Positions 55,759 to 64,000 of a DNA stretch of 64,000 nt are shown here, one piece after another. The stretch spans positions 1,794,001 to 1,858,000 of the forward strand of contig CP071032.1 in the NCBI GenBank assembly GCA_017134815.1, given 5' to 3'. Within the stretch, counting starts at the first letter, position 1. Every line of letters begins with the position of its first letter. The translations under genes were made by a program, and so were the position numbers. The notes below the pieces were generated by a model that worked only from the letters and a program-made list of their open reading frames with translations, searched no databases and was not told where the DNA came from. Source of the stretch: Lentisphaerota bacterium. Its GTDB lineage: Bacteria > Verrucomicrobiota > Lentisphaeria > Victivallales > Victivallaceae.

Positions 55759-56982
55759 TCAACCAACAAGACTGTTCAAAAGCTTCCTTACCCGGTCAAC
55801 ACCGGGGAAGTCGCGGAAAAGAAAGCCTTTTTCCGAAAAAAATGAATCATTCTGCAACTCATTATCATAACCGCTTTTCAGCAGTGAACGGTCAACCCCG
55901 ATCAACAGTGGACACGTCGGGTCATTGTTGCAGAATACAAGCCTTTTAGCCAATTCCCCTCGATGCCAGCGATGAAATAGTTCCAGGTGAATTACTTTGC
56001 CGGACTCGTGTTCAAAGCTTAAGTCAGGAAAAAAAATCTCTCGCCCGTTTTTGATGAAAGGAGCTTCTCCCACTATTTTCCAGTCCTTAACTTTTTGCTT
56101 GAACAGCCGGTGAAACATCATCACTTCTTCAGGGACGTAAGCACTGAAGTTTCGATAATGCGAAACCAACCCTGATTTTTCGTCCAGGACCAGTCGATGC
56201 TTGCGATCTCGCAGTTTAATTTCAGCTCTTATGCTCCATCTGGGCAAGGCACAAACCGCTGGGAAAAATACCGCCAGCTGCATACCGTATTTGCGCAAGC
56301 TGTCCAGCATGCTGGCTGGCCCGCTGACCTGCAGACGAACAAAATTCATGTCCTTACAGCCGACCGGAGATTTGATCTCCTCTATCTTAGCCAGTAATCG
56401 GAAAAACTTCAGATACTTGAAAAGCCGGCGCAGCTCGGCTGCATTTTCGGCACCAACCTTTATATCCAGTTCAGCAGCGTACATCAGTAAAGCCTGCACC
56501 TGGGCCGTATTATAGCGCTCCAGCAGTTCACGGGGAAAAAGCGGGCGAAACCTGGAAAGCCTTTCGTTTTCCGGCAAATCAGCAAAAATATCACCGGCTG
56601 CAAACCGTTGCAGTTCATCATCATTCATATGTCCTGCAAGTTTCTCAAAACTGCAGTTTTGCTGACGCAGCAACTGGCTGGCTCGCAAAAAAACTTTTTT
56701 GCGCATCGCAGAATAGTCAAAATGTTCAGGTTGAGCAAATTCACAGCGATCAGTTATCAGCTTGTACAACCCTTTTGCCAGGCAAAGATCACTCAAACCT
56801 TTCACAATGGGATCGGCAAGTTCATCAATCTCGCCACGAGTCAAAGCTTTACCGCCGGTATCACCGTAAACCGCCAGCAGTTCAGTCGCAAACTCAAGCA
56901 GCTTTGCATCCCCGGTATCAATGAAGATCGGTTTCAAATAGTCACCCCGCCGGCGATATCTCATCAAATCCTTGGTAAGCAT
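55759..56982 (-). CDS. Bax1-like nuclease (DUF790 family), XPB partner
   Basis: 407 residues. DUF790 proteins are the XPB partner Bax1 of archaea, a nuclease that cuts DNA near bubbles in nucleotide excision repair. The start LTKDLMRYRRRGDYLKPIFID and the C-terminal restriction-type core FFPDLSFEHESGKVIHLELFHRWHRGELAKRL-like block (Asp320, Glu334) match. Its ATG shares one base with the stop of the XPB-like gene (TGATG), so the two are co-translated. Rare in bacteria. Substrate inferred from family. Confidence 0.87.
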   Translation of the reverse strand: MLTKDLMRYRRRGDYLKPIFIDTGDAKLLEFATELLAVYGDTGGKALTRGEIDELADPIVKGLSDLCLAKGLYKLITDRCEFAQPEHFDYSAMRKKVFLRASQLLRQQNCSFEKLAGHMNDDELQRFAAGDIFADLPENERLSRFRPLFPRELLERYNTAQVQALLMYAAELDIKVGAENAAELRRLFKYLKFFRLLAKIEEIKSPVGCKDMNFVRLQVSGPASMLDSLRKYGMQLAVFFPAVCALPRWSIRAEIKLRDRKHRLVLDEKSGLVSHYRNFSAYVPEEVMMFHRLFKQKVKDWKIVGEAPFIKNGREIFFPDLSFEHESGKVIHLELFHRWHRGELAKRLVFCNNDPTCPLLIGVDRSLLKSGYDNELQNDSFFSEKGFLFRDFPGVDRVRKLLNSLVG

Positions 56983-58400
56983 CAGCGTCGCCTCCTGAAA
57001 AACTTCCCGCTCCTGCGGTAGGCCCGGTGTTCCCGCCGGCGCCGGCTGACATTTTCCTCAGAGGTGCCTTCACTGATCAATTCATAAAGCACCGCCTGTT
57101 TACCGTCAGCCGCCCGCAAAATGCGGCCAAGGCGCTGAACATGCTCACGAATACTGCCGCTACCGGACACAATTATACCGACACTGGCTTCAGGCACGTC
57201 AACCCCCTCATTTAGCACTTTGCTTGTAATTAACACCGGATACTCACCAGAACGGAATAACTCCAGCATCTCCTTGCGTTCCGAAACTTTAGTACGATGA
57301 GTGAGCACCGGCATAAAAAATTTGCGCCCCAGCATGTAGGCAGTATCATTTTCAGCAGTGAACACTATAATGCGTTCATGACGGTGCTCCTGAATTATTT
57401 CCCACGTGCGTTGGACCTTTGCGCGCCCACCTCTGGCAATGCGTTTCTGCTCCAGAAAAGCGCTAAGCACGTTTCTGCCGTCAGGCATACGTGCACACAA
57501 GCCTATAAAACGTGCCCAGTCGTCACGCCTTTGAAATGTTATGCCATGCTTCTTTAAAAATTCGACATAGATTTTACGGCTCTGCTGATAAGCAACTGCT
57601 TCCTGGGCATCAAGCTTGACTTTTTCCTGCCTGGTAGCATATGGAGCCAGTACTTCCCCTTCAAGCTGGTCAATATGAATCTGACAACACAGTGGACCGA
57701 TGTATTCCCGCAAAGCTTCAGCCGGTTCTTCATCGAGCTCCGGTGTTGCGGTTAATCCAAGGCGGTACGGCGCAATGCTCATCGAGGCGGCAACCCGGTT
57801 GACCGGACCTGGTAAGTGGTGGCATTCATCAAAAACCAGAAACCCGAACTTACCACCAATAAATTCCATGTGAATCACAGCAGAATCATAGGTACTTACA
57901 GTTATCGGCCGAATATCTTTTGCTCCACCGCCAAGCATACCTATTGGTTGCTGAAAAAATGTTTCCAGCTGGCTTGCCCATTGCTGCAGCAGGTCAATTG
58001 TAGGCACCAGCACCAACGCCGGGCGGGCCAGATAATTAATGGCAGTTACTGCCAGAAAAGTCTTCCCGGAACCGGTAGGCAGCGCTGTAACCGCACGGCA
58101 TTCAGCATTTTTCCAGGCAACGAAGGCCTCCTGCTGATGAGTGCGCAGCTGGAAATCAGTATTCAAATCCAGGTCAAGGGGAGCAAACTCTCTGGCATTA
58201 TCCTCATAACAACATCCTGCATCCCGCAGCGCCAACACCAGCGGCGCGTATAAGTAAGCCATACACCGGTGACATTCTACCCGCTCGTCCCATTTGATTT
58301 TGCGCAGCAGCTCTATTGGAAGTTTTGACAACGGAAGATTTTTTAGCAGCAAAGTCCCTGCTTCAAAAGCCAGTTTTGCCGGTTGCTTTTCATGTTCCAT
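56982..58400 (-). CDS. XPB-like superfamily 2 DNA helicase
   Basis: 472 residues. Archaeal/bacterial XPB unwinds or translocates on DNA in excision repair. Domains: N-terminal part 1-80; helicase 1 with FQLRTHQQEA, Walker A LPTGSGKT (107-114), DECHH (191-195), LTATP (216-220); helicase 2 with ITSKVLNEGVDVPEA and QRLGRILR (422-429). A very basic tail ends it (about 450-472). The XPB landmarks fit better than UvrB or RecQ. Next to the Bax1-like gene, the standard archaeal arrangement. Confidence 0.9.
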   Translation of the reverse strand: MEHEKQPAKLAFEAGTLLLKNLPLSKLPIELLRKIKWDERVECHRCMAYLYAPLVLALRDAGCCYEDNAREFAPLDLDLNTDFQLRTHQQEAFVAWKNAECRAVTALPTGSGKTFLAVTAINYLARPALVLVPTIDLLQQWASQLETFFQQPIGMLGGGAKDIRPITVSTYDSAVIHMEFIGGKFGFLVFDECHHLPGPVNRVAASMSIAPYRLGLTATPELDEEPAEALREYIGPLCCQIHIDQLEGEVLAPYATRQEKVKLDAQEAVAYQQSRKIYVEFLKKHGITFQRRDDWARFIGLCARMPDGRNVLSAFLEQKRIARGGRAKVQRTWEIIQEHRHERIIVFTAENDTAYMLGRKFFMPVLTHRTKVSERKEMLELFRSGEYPVLITSKVLNEGVDVPEASVGIIVSGSGSIREHVQRLGRILRAADGKQAVLYELISEGTSEENVSRRRREHRAYRRSGKFFRRRR

Positions 58401-58408
58401 ACTTCAAC

Positions 58409-58684
58409 TCATTCAGATTTTCTGGGTCGGAAAGCTGCAATAGCAAAACCAATTACAAAAGCCGACAGCCCGCAAAACAACATTACGAGCCACCGGCTTA
58501 TGATTTCAGAACGTACAGGTATAAAAAATAAAAAAAGCAGCATGATCAACATCAGTAATATTCCGCTGATCCAACCAGCCTTCCAGTGCGGATAGTCCGG
58601 CAGGTCACTGCCATCCGTCAATTCTACACCAGACGGCAGGTCGTATTCATGCTCATCATGTTTTTCGAGTTCAATCTTCTCCAT
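58409..58684 (-). CDS. Small two-helix membrane protein, unknown
   Basis: 91 residues. Acidic N terminus (MEKIELEKHDEHEYDLP), then two hydrophobic helices at about 38-58 and 64-85 and a short basic end. Ends 8 bases before the XPB-like gene on the same strand, so probably in its operon. No clear ribosome site; no family recognised. Confidence 0.62.
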   Translation of the reverse strand: MEKIELEKHDEHEYDLPSGVELTDGSDLPDYPHWKAGWISGILLMLIMLLFLFFIPVRSEIISRWLVMLFCGLSAFVIGFAIAAFRPRKSE

Positions 58685-58710
58685 GCAACAGCAAAACTTT
58701 AATTTTTATA

Positions 58711-59223
58711 TCAGGCCTGCTGAGTGACTCCCGGATTGCGGGAAATGGCAACACGACCGGAACGGGCCAGCTCAACTACGCCAAAGTCATTTACCAGACT
58801 GACAAAATTATCGATTTTCTCGGAACGCCCGGCCAGTTCAACCCCAAGCTCATTTTCATTGACTGAAACAATCTTACCGCCAAATACTTCAACCAGCTGA
58901 ATGACATGGGATCGCTGTTCAGCGTTTTGCGCAGTTACCTTGATCAAAGCCAGTTCGCGTTCAATAAACTGACTGCCGGTTAAATCCTCGACGCTGAGCA
59001 CATCAACCAGTTTATTAAGCTGTTTGTCAATCTGTTCAAGGACAGCTTCATCTCCAACTGTAACAATAGTCATTTTTGAAATATTCGGCCTGTCGGTTTC
59101 ATTCACCGTCAGGGATTTTATATTATAGCCGCGGCCGCTGAAGAGACCGGCAACTCTGGCAAGAACCCCGAATTTATTTTCAACCAGAACCGAAATAGTA
59201 TGTAATTCAACAGTAGTACTCAT
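58711..59223 (-). CDS. ilvH: Acetolactate synthase regulatory (small) subunit
   Basis: 170 residues, GGAG seven bases before the ATG. ACT domain (about 5-80) with SVLVENKFGVLARVAGLFSGRGYNI, binding valine for feedback control of the first common step in branched-chain amino acid synthesis, and the C-terminal domain with VFGGKIVSVNENELGVE. The catalytic subunit gene ilvB is not in the window, so this subunit stands alone. Confidence 0.95.
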   Translation of the reverse strand: MSTTVELHTISVLVENKFGVLARVAGLFSGRGYNIKSLTVNETDRPNISKMTIVTVGDEAVLEQIDKQLNKLVDVLSVEDLTGSQFIERELALIKVTAQNAEQRSHVIQLVEVFGGKIVSVNENELGVELAGRSEKIDNFVSLVNDFGVVELARSGRVAISRNPGVTQQA

Positions 59224-59359
59224 AACAAACTCCGTTTAAGCACAAGTGCCTCTTTAATGTTTATCAGTTATAATAATCAGGTATATTTTAATTAAAATGC
59301 ATCTATTTACAGTAATTTGCAAATGATAATATGTTTTTTAAGTTACAGCGGCCCGACAT

Positions 59360-60985
59360 TTACTGCTTTGCCGTTTCCGAGCTTGCTCCATCCCCTTCTT
59401 CAGACTTTTTGCCGCCCTGCTTTTCTTCGGCAATTTTCTGTTTTAGAATTTCTTTCATCAAGGGCGGAAAGGCCTGTAGACAGGCCTCTGTCACACTGGC
59501 TTTTATCTGGCTGAATGGAGCCAGACCAACCCGGTCTTTGATATCTGCATTGCTGCGCTGGTAATTACTGTAAATGTAGCGGGCAATATTTTCATTAGCC
59601 AGCGCGGCGTCATCCTCTCCCAGCACCAGGAAGTTGATGCTGCGATAAATCAGGCCGCTGATTACATCTGTCGCCTTTTTGACAGAAGCGTCTCGAACAT
59701 CCTCAGCCCATTGTCTCATAACAAAAGATTCCATCGGACGACGATATTTGCCAGGCTCCTCCTGCCGGAGCTTTTTATAATAGTTACGAGCCTTGGAAAA
59801 ACTGCCGAAATTGTAGAGAATGACTATAGCGTCCTTCATAAAATTGATCTTGGCAGAGCGAAAAGTAGTCTGCTTGTTATTTCTGATATAAGCGTCTTCA
59901 TAGGTTTTTAATACCGAATCCACCACATTCAGGTTCGGGATACACACTATGGAGCGGAAATCCTTTTTATCCAGATACAGCAGGCGGCCGGATTTAAATG
60001 CACTGAATAATGACTGAGTAATCATACGCTCACAGCTTAAATCCTTGTGGCTTGGCGTTTTCCTGAGTCCAAGCGTCGCCCAGTAAATGGCCTGAGCTTC
60101 CGGGAGTCGCCAGTCCAGATTTCCGTATTTGTTGTTAATTTCCAGAATGAGTTTCGGATCGAGCTTGTATTTATCACGCAGCCACTGACCATCAAAGTAT
60201 ATTTTCAGAGCTTTCGCGATTTCAGGATTATTCAAAGCTTTCAGAAATTCAGCAGGCAAATTACCTTCATTTTCCTTAAACTTCAGATACAGTGAAGCAT
60301 AATTCTCAATACCGGACTGCCCAAGTGCTTTCCAGAAAGGATTTTTATCATTCTCAGGGTACTTTTTCAAAAAACCCGCATAATCTGCTGGTGCTGCAGC
60401 CAGTTTATGCCAATCGGGTTTTTGTCCGATAATCCGAGCTATTGAAATCGCCAGCTTATTTTTGTAATACAGATTGGCATCATCCATAATATTGCCCATT
60501 TTGTGCTGAAAAATCCAGCCCAGTTCTTTATACAGTGAAGCGTCTTCAGGGTTATACAGCAGAGCCTCATCTCGAATCAGCTTCACTCCTTCATTTACCC
60601 ACCGCCAGCGATCAGCGAATGATGAACAGGTAACCGAAATATTATATGCCATGTTCCAGGCAAGGTAAGCCGTTGCTCCAGAAAAACGCGGCTGCAGCTT
60701 GGTTATCCAGTTGGCAAGCTGTACCATCTCAAAATAATTACCCTTATCCTGGAGCCGGTGTGCCCGAAGCCAGAGGAGATCGGCAAGAATACCGCGAAAG
60801 CTGCCCATGGCAACTGTGGTGAAAGCCACCAGCGGAGGAGCATTTTTGATCTGACCAGTAAAGCGCAGGTGATTTTCCTTGATGCTGTCATCAAGCTTGT
60901 TCTGAACCAGTCCGACGACAAGTAAAACAACTGCCGAAATTAACAACAGCCAGAAAAATGTAATGGAATTCTTGAATCTACTCAT
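59360..60985 (-). CDS. Membrane-anchored helical-repeat protein of an ABC exporter operon
   Basis: 541 residues, AGGA upstream of the ATG. One N-terminal membrane helix (about 9-28), then a long soluble part with TPR-like helices (ADLLWLRAHRLQDKGNYFEMVQLANWITKLQPRF spans a repeat unit; later FGSFSKARNYYKKLRQEEPG). Lys/Glu-rich tail. Related repeat proteins of ABC-2 operons occur in other Gram-negatives, but no function is known. It follows the permease gene by 3 bases. Confidence 0.82.
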   Translation of the reverse strand: MSRFKNSITFFWLLLISAVVLLVVGLVQNKLDDSIKENHLRFTGQIKNAPPLVAFTTVAMGSFRGILADLLWLRAHRLQDKGNYFEMVQLANWITKLQPRFSGATAYLAWNMAYNISVTCSSFADRWRWVNEGVKLIRDEALLYNPEDASLYKELGWIFQHKMGNIMDDANLYYKNKLAISIARIIGQKPDWHKLAAAPADYAGFLKKYPENDKNPFWKALGQSGIENYASLYLKFKENEGNLPAEFLKALNNPEIAKALKIYFDGQWLRDKYKLDPKLILEINNKYGNLDWRLPEAQAIYWATLGLRKTPSHKDLSCERMITQSLFSAFKSGRLLYLDKKDFRSIVCIPNLNVVDSVLKTYEDAYIRNNKQTTFRSAKINFMKDAIVILYNFGSFSKARNYYKKLRQEEPGKYRRPMESFVMRQWAEDVRDASVKKATDVISGLIYRSINFLVLGEDDAALANENIARYIYSNYQRSNADIKDRVGLAPFSQIKASVTEACLQAFPPLMKEILKQKIAEEKQGGKKSEEGDGASSETAKQ

Positions 60986-60988
60986 AAA

Positions 60989-62401
60989 TTACTTCCTGAT
61001 TACCAACCCCATTTGTCTGCGCCAGTAAAGCCATATACCAACCAGTATAAACGGTAAAGCCCGCAGCACAAAGTATGAAAAGAATATCCTGCCCATAAAG
61101 GACAACTCAATCAGCTCTCCGTTTGCCAGAAACTGAGTAACCTCAAAATTCTGAATCGGAATAACCGCGAATAACAGCACTTTGCTGACAAAAAAGCCGA
61201 TATTATCCATTGTCCCGCTGATATGGCCCTGGGAAGTTGTAAAGCTTGCCACACTGCCGAAAATCATGTAGGAAATCACCATGAAAACTGCAGTAGGCAT
61301 AGACAGAAATGAAGCGGCAGCACAACTCAGGCCAGCCAGAATAATCAGCTGCAGAAGCATGATTACAATACCCCGGCAATAATTCTCAAAGAAACCGGTA
61401 ACTCTAATCAGCATTTTAGGGCCATCCGCCAGCTGCATGTAAACCGGGTAACGCAGATCATCCACGTTTACGTATGACATCCTGGCCTCGCCCTTCGGCG
61501 AAACAATTCCGCCTTTAAGCTTGAATTCATGAAAAACTCCGGTCATATACTGCTGGGGTTTTTGTGTCAACGCCCGCGGATAAAATTCAACCTCGCCCTT
61601 TAGTTTGTCCCTTTCAAAAACATTTCCTGACTTCTGCCGAACCGGTACCGGTACGCCGACAACCCACATCCCGTGAGTCATTCGCTGTTTTTCACTGGAT
61701 ATTTTGTTGACATAAAACCGGTACCTGACAAAAATTGTCCCCTCCTTGTCAAACGGCAGATTTTCAAACATCCAGTCACGCCCGCTTTTATAGGGAATTT
61801 CACAATATTTCAGAAATAGTTCCTTGCGCATCTCCTTAAGCAGCTTATTCTCATCGAAACGAAGTCCCTCCGCCCGCAACAGCTTAATACGCTGCGGCAG
61901 TTCCTGACGCGCAATTTTATCAAAATCAGGAACTTCCGGCATTAAAACCCGACGCCCTGTCATAACTTCAGTTTTTATTCTGGCTTTCTCTCCCTGCGAA
62001 AAAGTTCGCTGCGAAAACTGATACATCACGATTAAATACACTGCGGACGCGGCAGCCAGCAGCAAAATTCCGTTCATCAGGCAAATTCCAGTCCATTTGC
62101 CAAGCCAGATAGTAATTCTTGAAACCGGCTTGGAGACGACCATGTGCAGCTGATAACTTTCAACATCCCGTGTCATTATATAGCAGCCCAGCCAGACCGA
62201 CGAAAGCGACAGAACAAAAGCTACTGAAGCCAGTGAATATTTCAGTGAAATCTGAATAAAACCACGCGCAGTACCATCGCCGGTTACGGTATTCGGAATT
62301 AGAAAAATGCACAACACCAGAAGAGTCAGCAACAACTGGAAAATATGCGAACGTATCGCGTTTTTTAATGTCAGCCGTACAATCGCCCAAAAAGCTCTCA
62401 T
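60989..62401 (-). CDS. ABC-2-type transporter permease with a large internal domain
   Basis: 470 residues, AAGG before the ATG. Two N-terminal membrane helices near 15-35 and 55-80, a third near 105-125, then a soluble domain of about 200 residues (130-330), then four helices to the end. The split of a membrane bundle by a large extra-membrane domain matches ABC-2 exporters such as gliding-motility or Nos-type systems. The partner ATPase is encoded 28 bases upstream. Confidence 0.85.
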   Translation of the reverse strand: MRAFWAIVRLTLKNAIRSHIFQLLLTLLVLCIFLIPNTVTGDGTARGFIQISLKYSLASVAFVLSLSSVWLGCYIMTRDVESYQLHMVVSKPVSRITIWLGKWTGICLMNGILLLAAASAVYLIVMYQFSQRTFSQGEKARIKTEVMTGRRVLMPEVPDFDKIARQELPQRIKLLRAEGLRFDENKLLKEMRKELFLKYCEIPYKSGRDWMFENLPFDKEGTIFVRYRFYVNKISSEKQRMTHGMWVVGVPVPVRQKSGNVFERDKLKGEVEFYPRALTQKPQQYMTGVFHEFKLKGGIVSPKGEARMSYVNVDDLRYPVYMQLADGPKMLIRVTGFFENYCRGIVIMLLQLIILAGLSCAAASFLSMPTAVFMVISYMIFGSVASFTTSQGHISGTMDNIGFFVSKVLLFAVIPIQNFEVTQFLANGELIELSFMGRIFFSYFVLRALPFILVGIWLYWRRQMGLVIRK

Positions 62402-62429
62402 CTTATTACCTTAAATCCTGCAGTTATTA

Positions 62430-63611
62430 TCAGTTGAGCAGATCTTTGAGTTTTTCATTTGCTTCGGAAAGCTTTTCACTTTTCAAATTTGAAAACTCTT
62501 CAGCAGCGGCTTGCTTTTCAGGCCCTTTTTCAACCGTCAAGCTGGAAGTCAACTCCTGAATACGCAAATTTTCCTGCTTAATTTTCTGTTGCTCCTGCTT
62601 TTCATCAACTGCTTTTTTGGCTGCTGCCACCTCGGGAGACGGGTCTCCGCTTGCAGAAAGGCCGGCCAGGACCTTAGCTGCCTTATCGTCCTCCTGAAGA
62701 TACTCCGCAATCCTGCCGCTGTTTACCACCCCTGAAGTAGTAACGCTTTCCGCTTTGGCTTTATCAATCACATCAAGGAAGAATTCTTCAAGAGTGCGCC
62801 GCGGATGATCAATATTAAATTCCTCACCGGACAGATTTTCACGTAGAATTTTTAAAACTTTCTCAGTTATTTCCGGCTGCATTGCCGGGGTAGTAATCCT
62901 GCTGGCTTCGGTTACTGTCAACAGATCGTTTAGCGGTCCCTCAGCACGGATTTTACCGCCATAAAGAATTATGACCCGATCACATATATCCTCGACATCA
63001 CTCAAAAGATGGCTGGTAATCAAGACCGTTTTACCCCGTTTCTTCAGCAACATAATCAAGTCCTTGACTTCCTTGCAGCCCAGCGGATCAAGACCTGAAG
63101 TAGGCTCATCCAGAATCAGCAGTGACGGATCATTAATCATCGCCTGGGCCAGCCCGATACGTCGCGCCATGCCTTTAGAGAACTCCCCGACACGGCGGCT
63201 GCGGACATGGCTGAGACCAACCATATCCAGAAGCTGTTCGCTGCGGTTACGGCGCTCTGTTTTGGACAGATTGAACAACGAACCGAAAAAGTCCAGAGTC
63301 TCCATTGCTGTCAGATACTTGTATAAATACGATTCTTCAGGCAGATAGCCGATACGCTTTTTGATAGCAACCGTTCTTGGTGATCTGCCGAAAACCGCAA
63401 GCTGCCCCGCTGTCGGATAAAGCAGTCCGAGCAGCATTTTTACAGTTGTCGATTTACCTGAACCGTTGGGACCAAGCAGGCCGACAACCTCACCTTCTCT
63501 GATCTCAAAATCAATGTCGCTGACCGCTTTGGCTTTTGGACGGTTCCAGAAGTCACGAAAGACTTTACTGAGCCCAACCGCGCTGATTACAGGTGCTTTA
63601 TTCTCAGCCAT
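62430..63611 (-). CDS. ABC exporter ATP-binding protein with a long C-terminal tail
   Basis: 393 residues, AGGAAA before the ATG. Walker A GPNGSGKS (47-54), signature FSKGM, Walker B LLILDEPTSGLDP, and the H-loop SHLLSDVEDI. Beyond about residue 300 there is an unusual tail of 90 residues, charged and heptad-like (QEQQKIKQENLRIQE, SNLKSEKLSEANEKLKD), probably a coiled coil. First gene of the ATPase-permease-repeat protein operon, 17 bases downstream of the P-type ATPase gene. Confidence 0.92.
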   Translation of the reverse strand: MAENKAPVISAVGLSKVFRDFWNRPKAKAVSDIDFEIREGEVVGLLGPNGSGKSTTVKMLLGLLYPTAGQLAVFGRSPRTVAIKKRIGYLPEESYLYKYLTAMETLDFFGSLFNLSKTERRNRSEQLLDMVGLSHVRSRRVGEFSKGMARRIGLAQAMINDPSLLILDEPTSGLDPLGCKEVKDLIMLLKKRGKTVLITSHLLSDVEDICDRVIILYGGKIRAEGPLNDLLTVTEASRITTPAMQPEITEKVLKILRENLSGEEFNIDHPRRTLEEFFLDVIDKAKAESVTTSGVVNSGRIAEYLQEDDKAAKVLAGLSASGDPSPEVAAAKKAVDEKQEQQKIKQENLRIQELTSSLTVEKGPEKQAAAEEFSNLKSEKLSEANEKLKDLLN

Positions 63612-63628
63612 ATATATTTCCTGTCCTG

Positions 63629-64000
63629 TTAATTATCCTGATTTCCGGCTGTCGCGGCACTTTCCTCAAGAGTCAGCTCTTCACCGGTTCTGACCAGGCG
63701 CGCACTGTTAAAAACAATCAGCAAAGTGCTCAAAGTATGCAATATGGCCGCCCAGACCGGGGTCAGCCAGCCAAAAACCGAAAAAATCATGCCGCCAAGC
63801 ACAAACAACATGCCGACAAAAAGGTTCTGATTAATGATTATTCGGGATTTCTTAGACAAATACACCAACATCGGAATACGGCGCAGATCGTTGGTCATCA
63901 AAGCAACAGAAGCACTGTTAATAGCAATATCGCTGCCGATCGCCCCCATGGCTATACCAAGGTCGCCGGCAGCCAGAGCCGGCGCATCATTCACCCCGTC
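63629..64000 (-). CDS. P1B-type metal-transporting ATPase, C-terminal part
   Basis: Partial gene, cut off at the right edge (last 123 residues). DGVNDAPAL and DLGIAMG are the hinge motif of the P domain; two membrane helices follow. The last helix has ILHTLSTLLIVFNSARL. The sequence HxxST at the ion site is unlike Cu (MxxSS) or Zn/Cd (DxG) pumps and like that of CtpC-type manganese pumps. The metal is therefore not settled. Followed by the ABC-2 operon. Confidence 0.88.
   Translation of the reverse strand, partial: DGVNDAPALAAGDLGIAMGAIGSDIAINSASVALMTNDLRRIPMLVYLSKKSRIIINQNLFVGMLFVLGGMIFSVFGWLTPVWAAILHTLSTLLIVFNSARLVRTGEELTLEESAATAGNQDN

Noticed and set aside
1..64000. CRISPR array, rRNA, tRNA, IS element or prophage
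   Set aside because: No regularly spaced repeats, no transposase or integrase gene, and no rRNA or tRNA sequence were seen on either strand.

Overview
The window looks like chromosomal DNA of a Gram-negative bacterium with an LPS outer membrane and a moderate base composition. Lipid A, Kdo and LPS-transport genes (arnA-arnT-arnD, lpxL, kdsD, an lptE-like lipoprotein, an MsbA-like ABC exporter) sit beside FHA and Ser/Thr-kinase signalling genes and many lipoproteins of no recognised family. This mix, and the kinase style (GFGGMK glycine loop), suggest the PVC superphylum, most likely a Lentisphaerota-type lineage. That placement is inference; there is no rRNA or tRNA gene in the window and no search was run. 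I see no insertion sequence, prophage or CRISPR array.

Layout. 1-302: 3' end of endonuclease IV. 371-3024 (minus): ribosomal alpha operon rpmJ-rpsM-rpsK-rpoA-rplQ, lacking rpsD. 3223-5218: a zinc-ribbon protein and two related lipoproteins. 5577-10139 (minus): arnA-arnT-arnD for lipid A aminoarabinose. 10865-12205: secreted CBM2-GH18 chitinase-like enzyme. 12456-15366 (minus): FHA membrane protein and ftsH, divergent from tig-clpP-clpX (15724-19237), so the window has a protein-quality-control block. Then an unusual Ser/Thr kinase, lpd, a split YeeE/YedE transporter with yraN, mutL, a TPR protein, an oppD-like ATPase, fabF-lipA-histidine kinase-tRNA-queuosine mannosyltransferase homologue, phoH and purQ. 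35616-43491: lptE-like, BamD-like, kdsD, hisG, hisE, rnd, engB, an unknown gene and ispH.

43846-50147 is the most unusual stretch: a sigma-54-type promoter candidate, an MsbA-like ABC exporter, a HlyD-type adaptor, a sigma-54 activator, and convergent to them a 418-residue protein with a His-Cys pair laid out as in caspase-fold (clan CD) peptidases. After it come a TauE/SafE transporter, a small lipoprotein, lpxL, a YugP-type metallopeptidase and a sodium:solute symporter. 55759-58684 holds an XPB-like helicase and Bax1-like (DUF790) nuclease pair, best known from archaeal DNA repair. The window ends with ilvH, an ABC-2 exporter operon and the 3' end of a P-type metal ATPase.

Best leads: the caspase-like protein and its secretion/regulator neighbours; the kinase whose missing beta-3 lysine seems replaced by a lysine in the glycine loop, as in WNK kinases; the FtsH tail of DT repeats encoded next to an FHA protein; and a folded element between tig and clpP.
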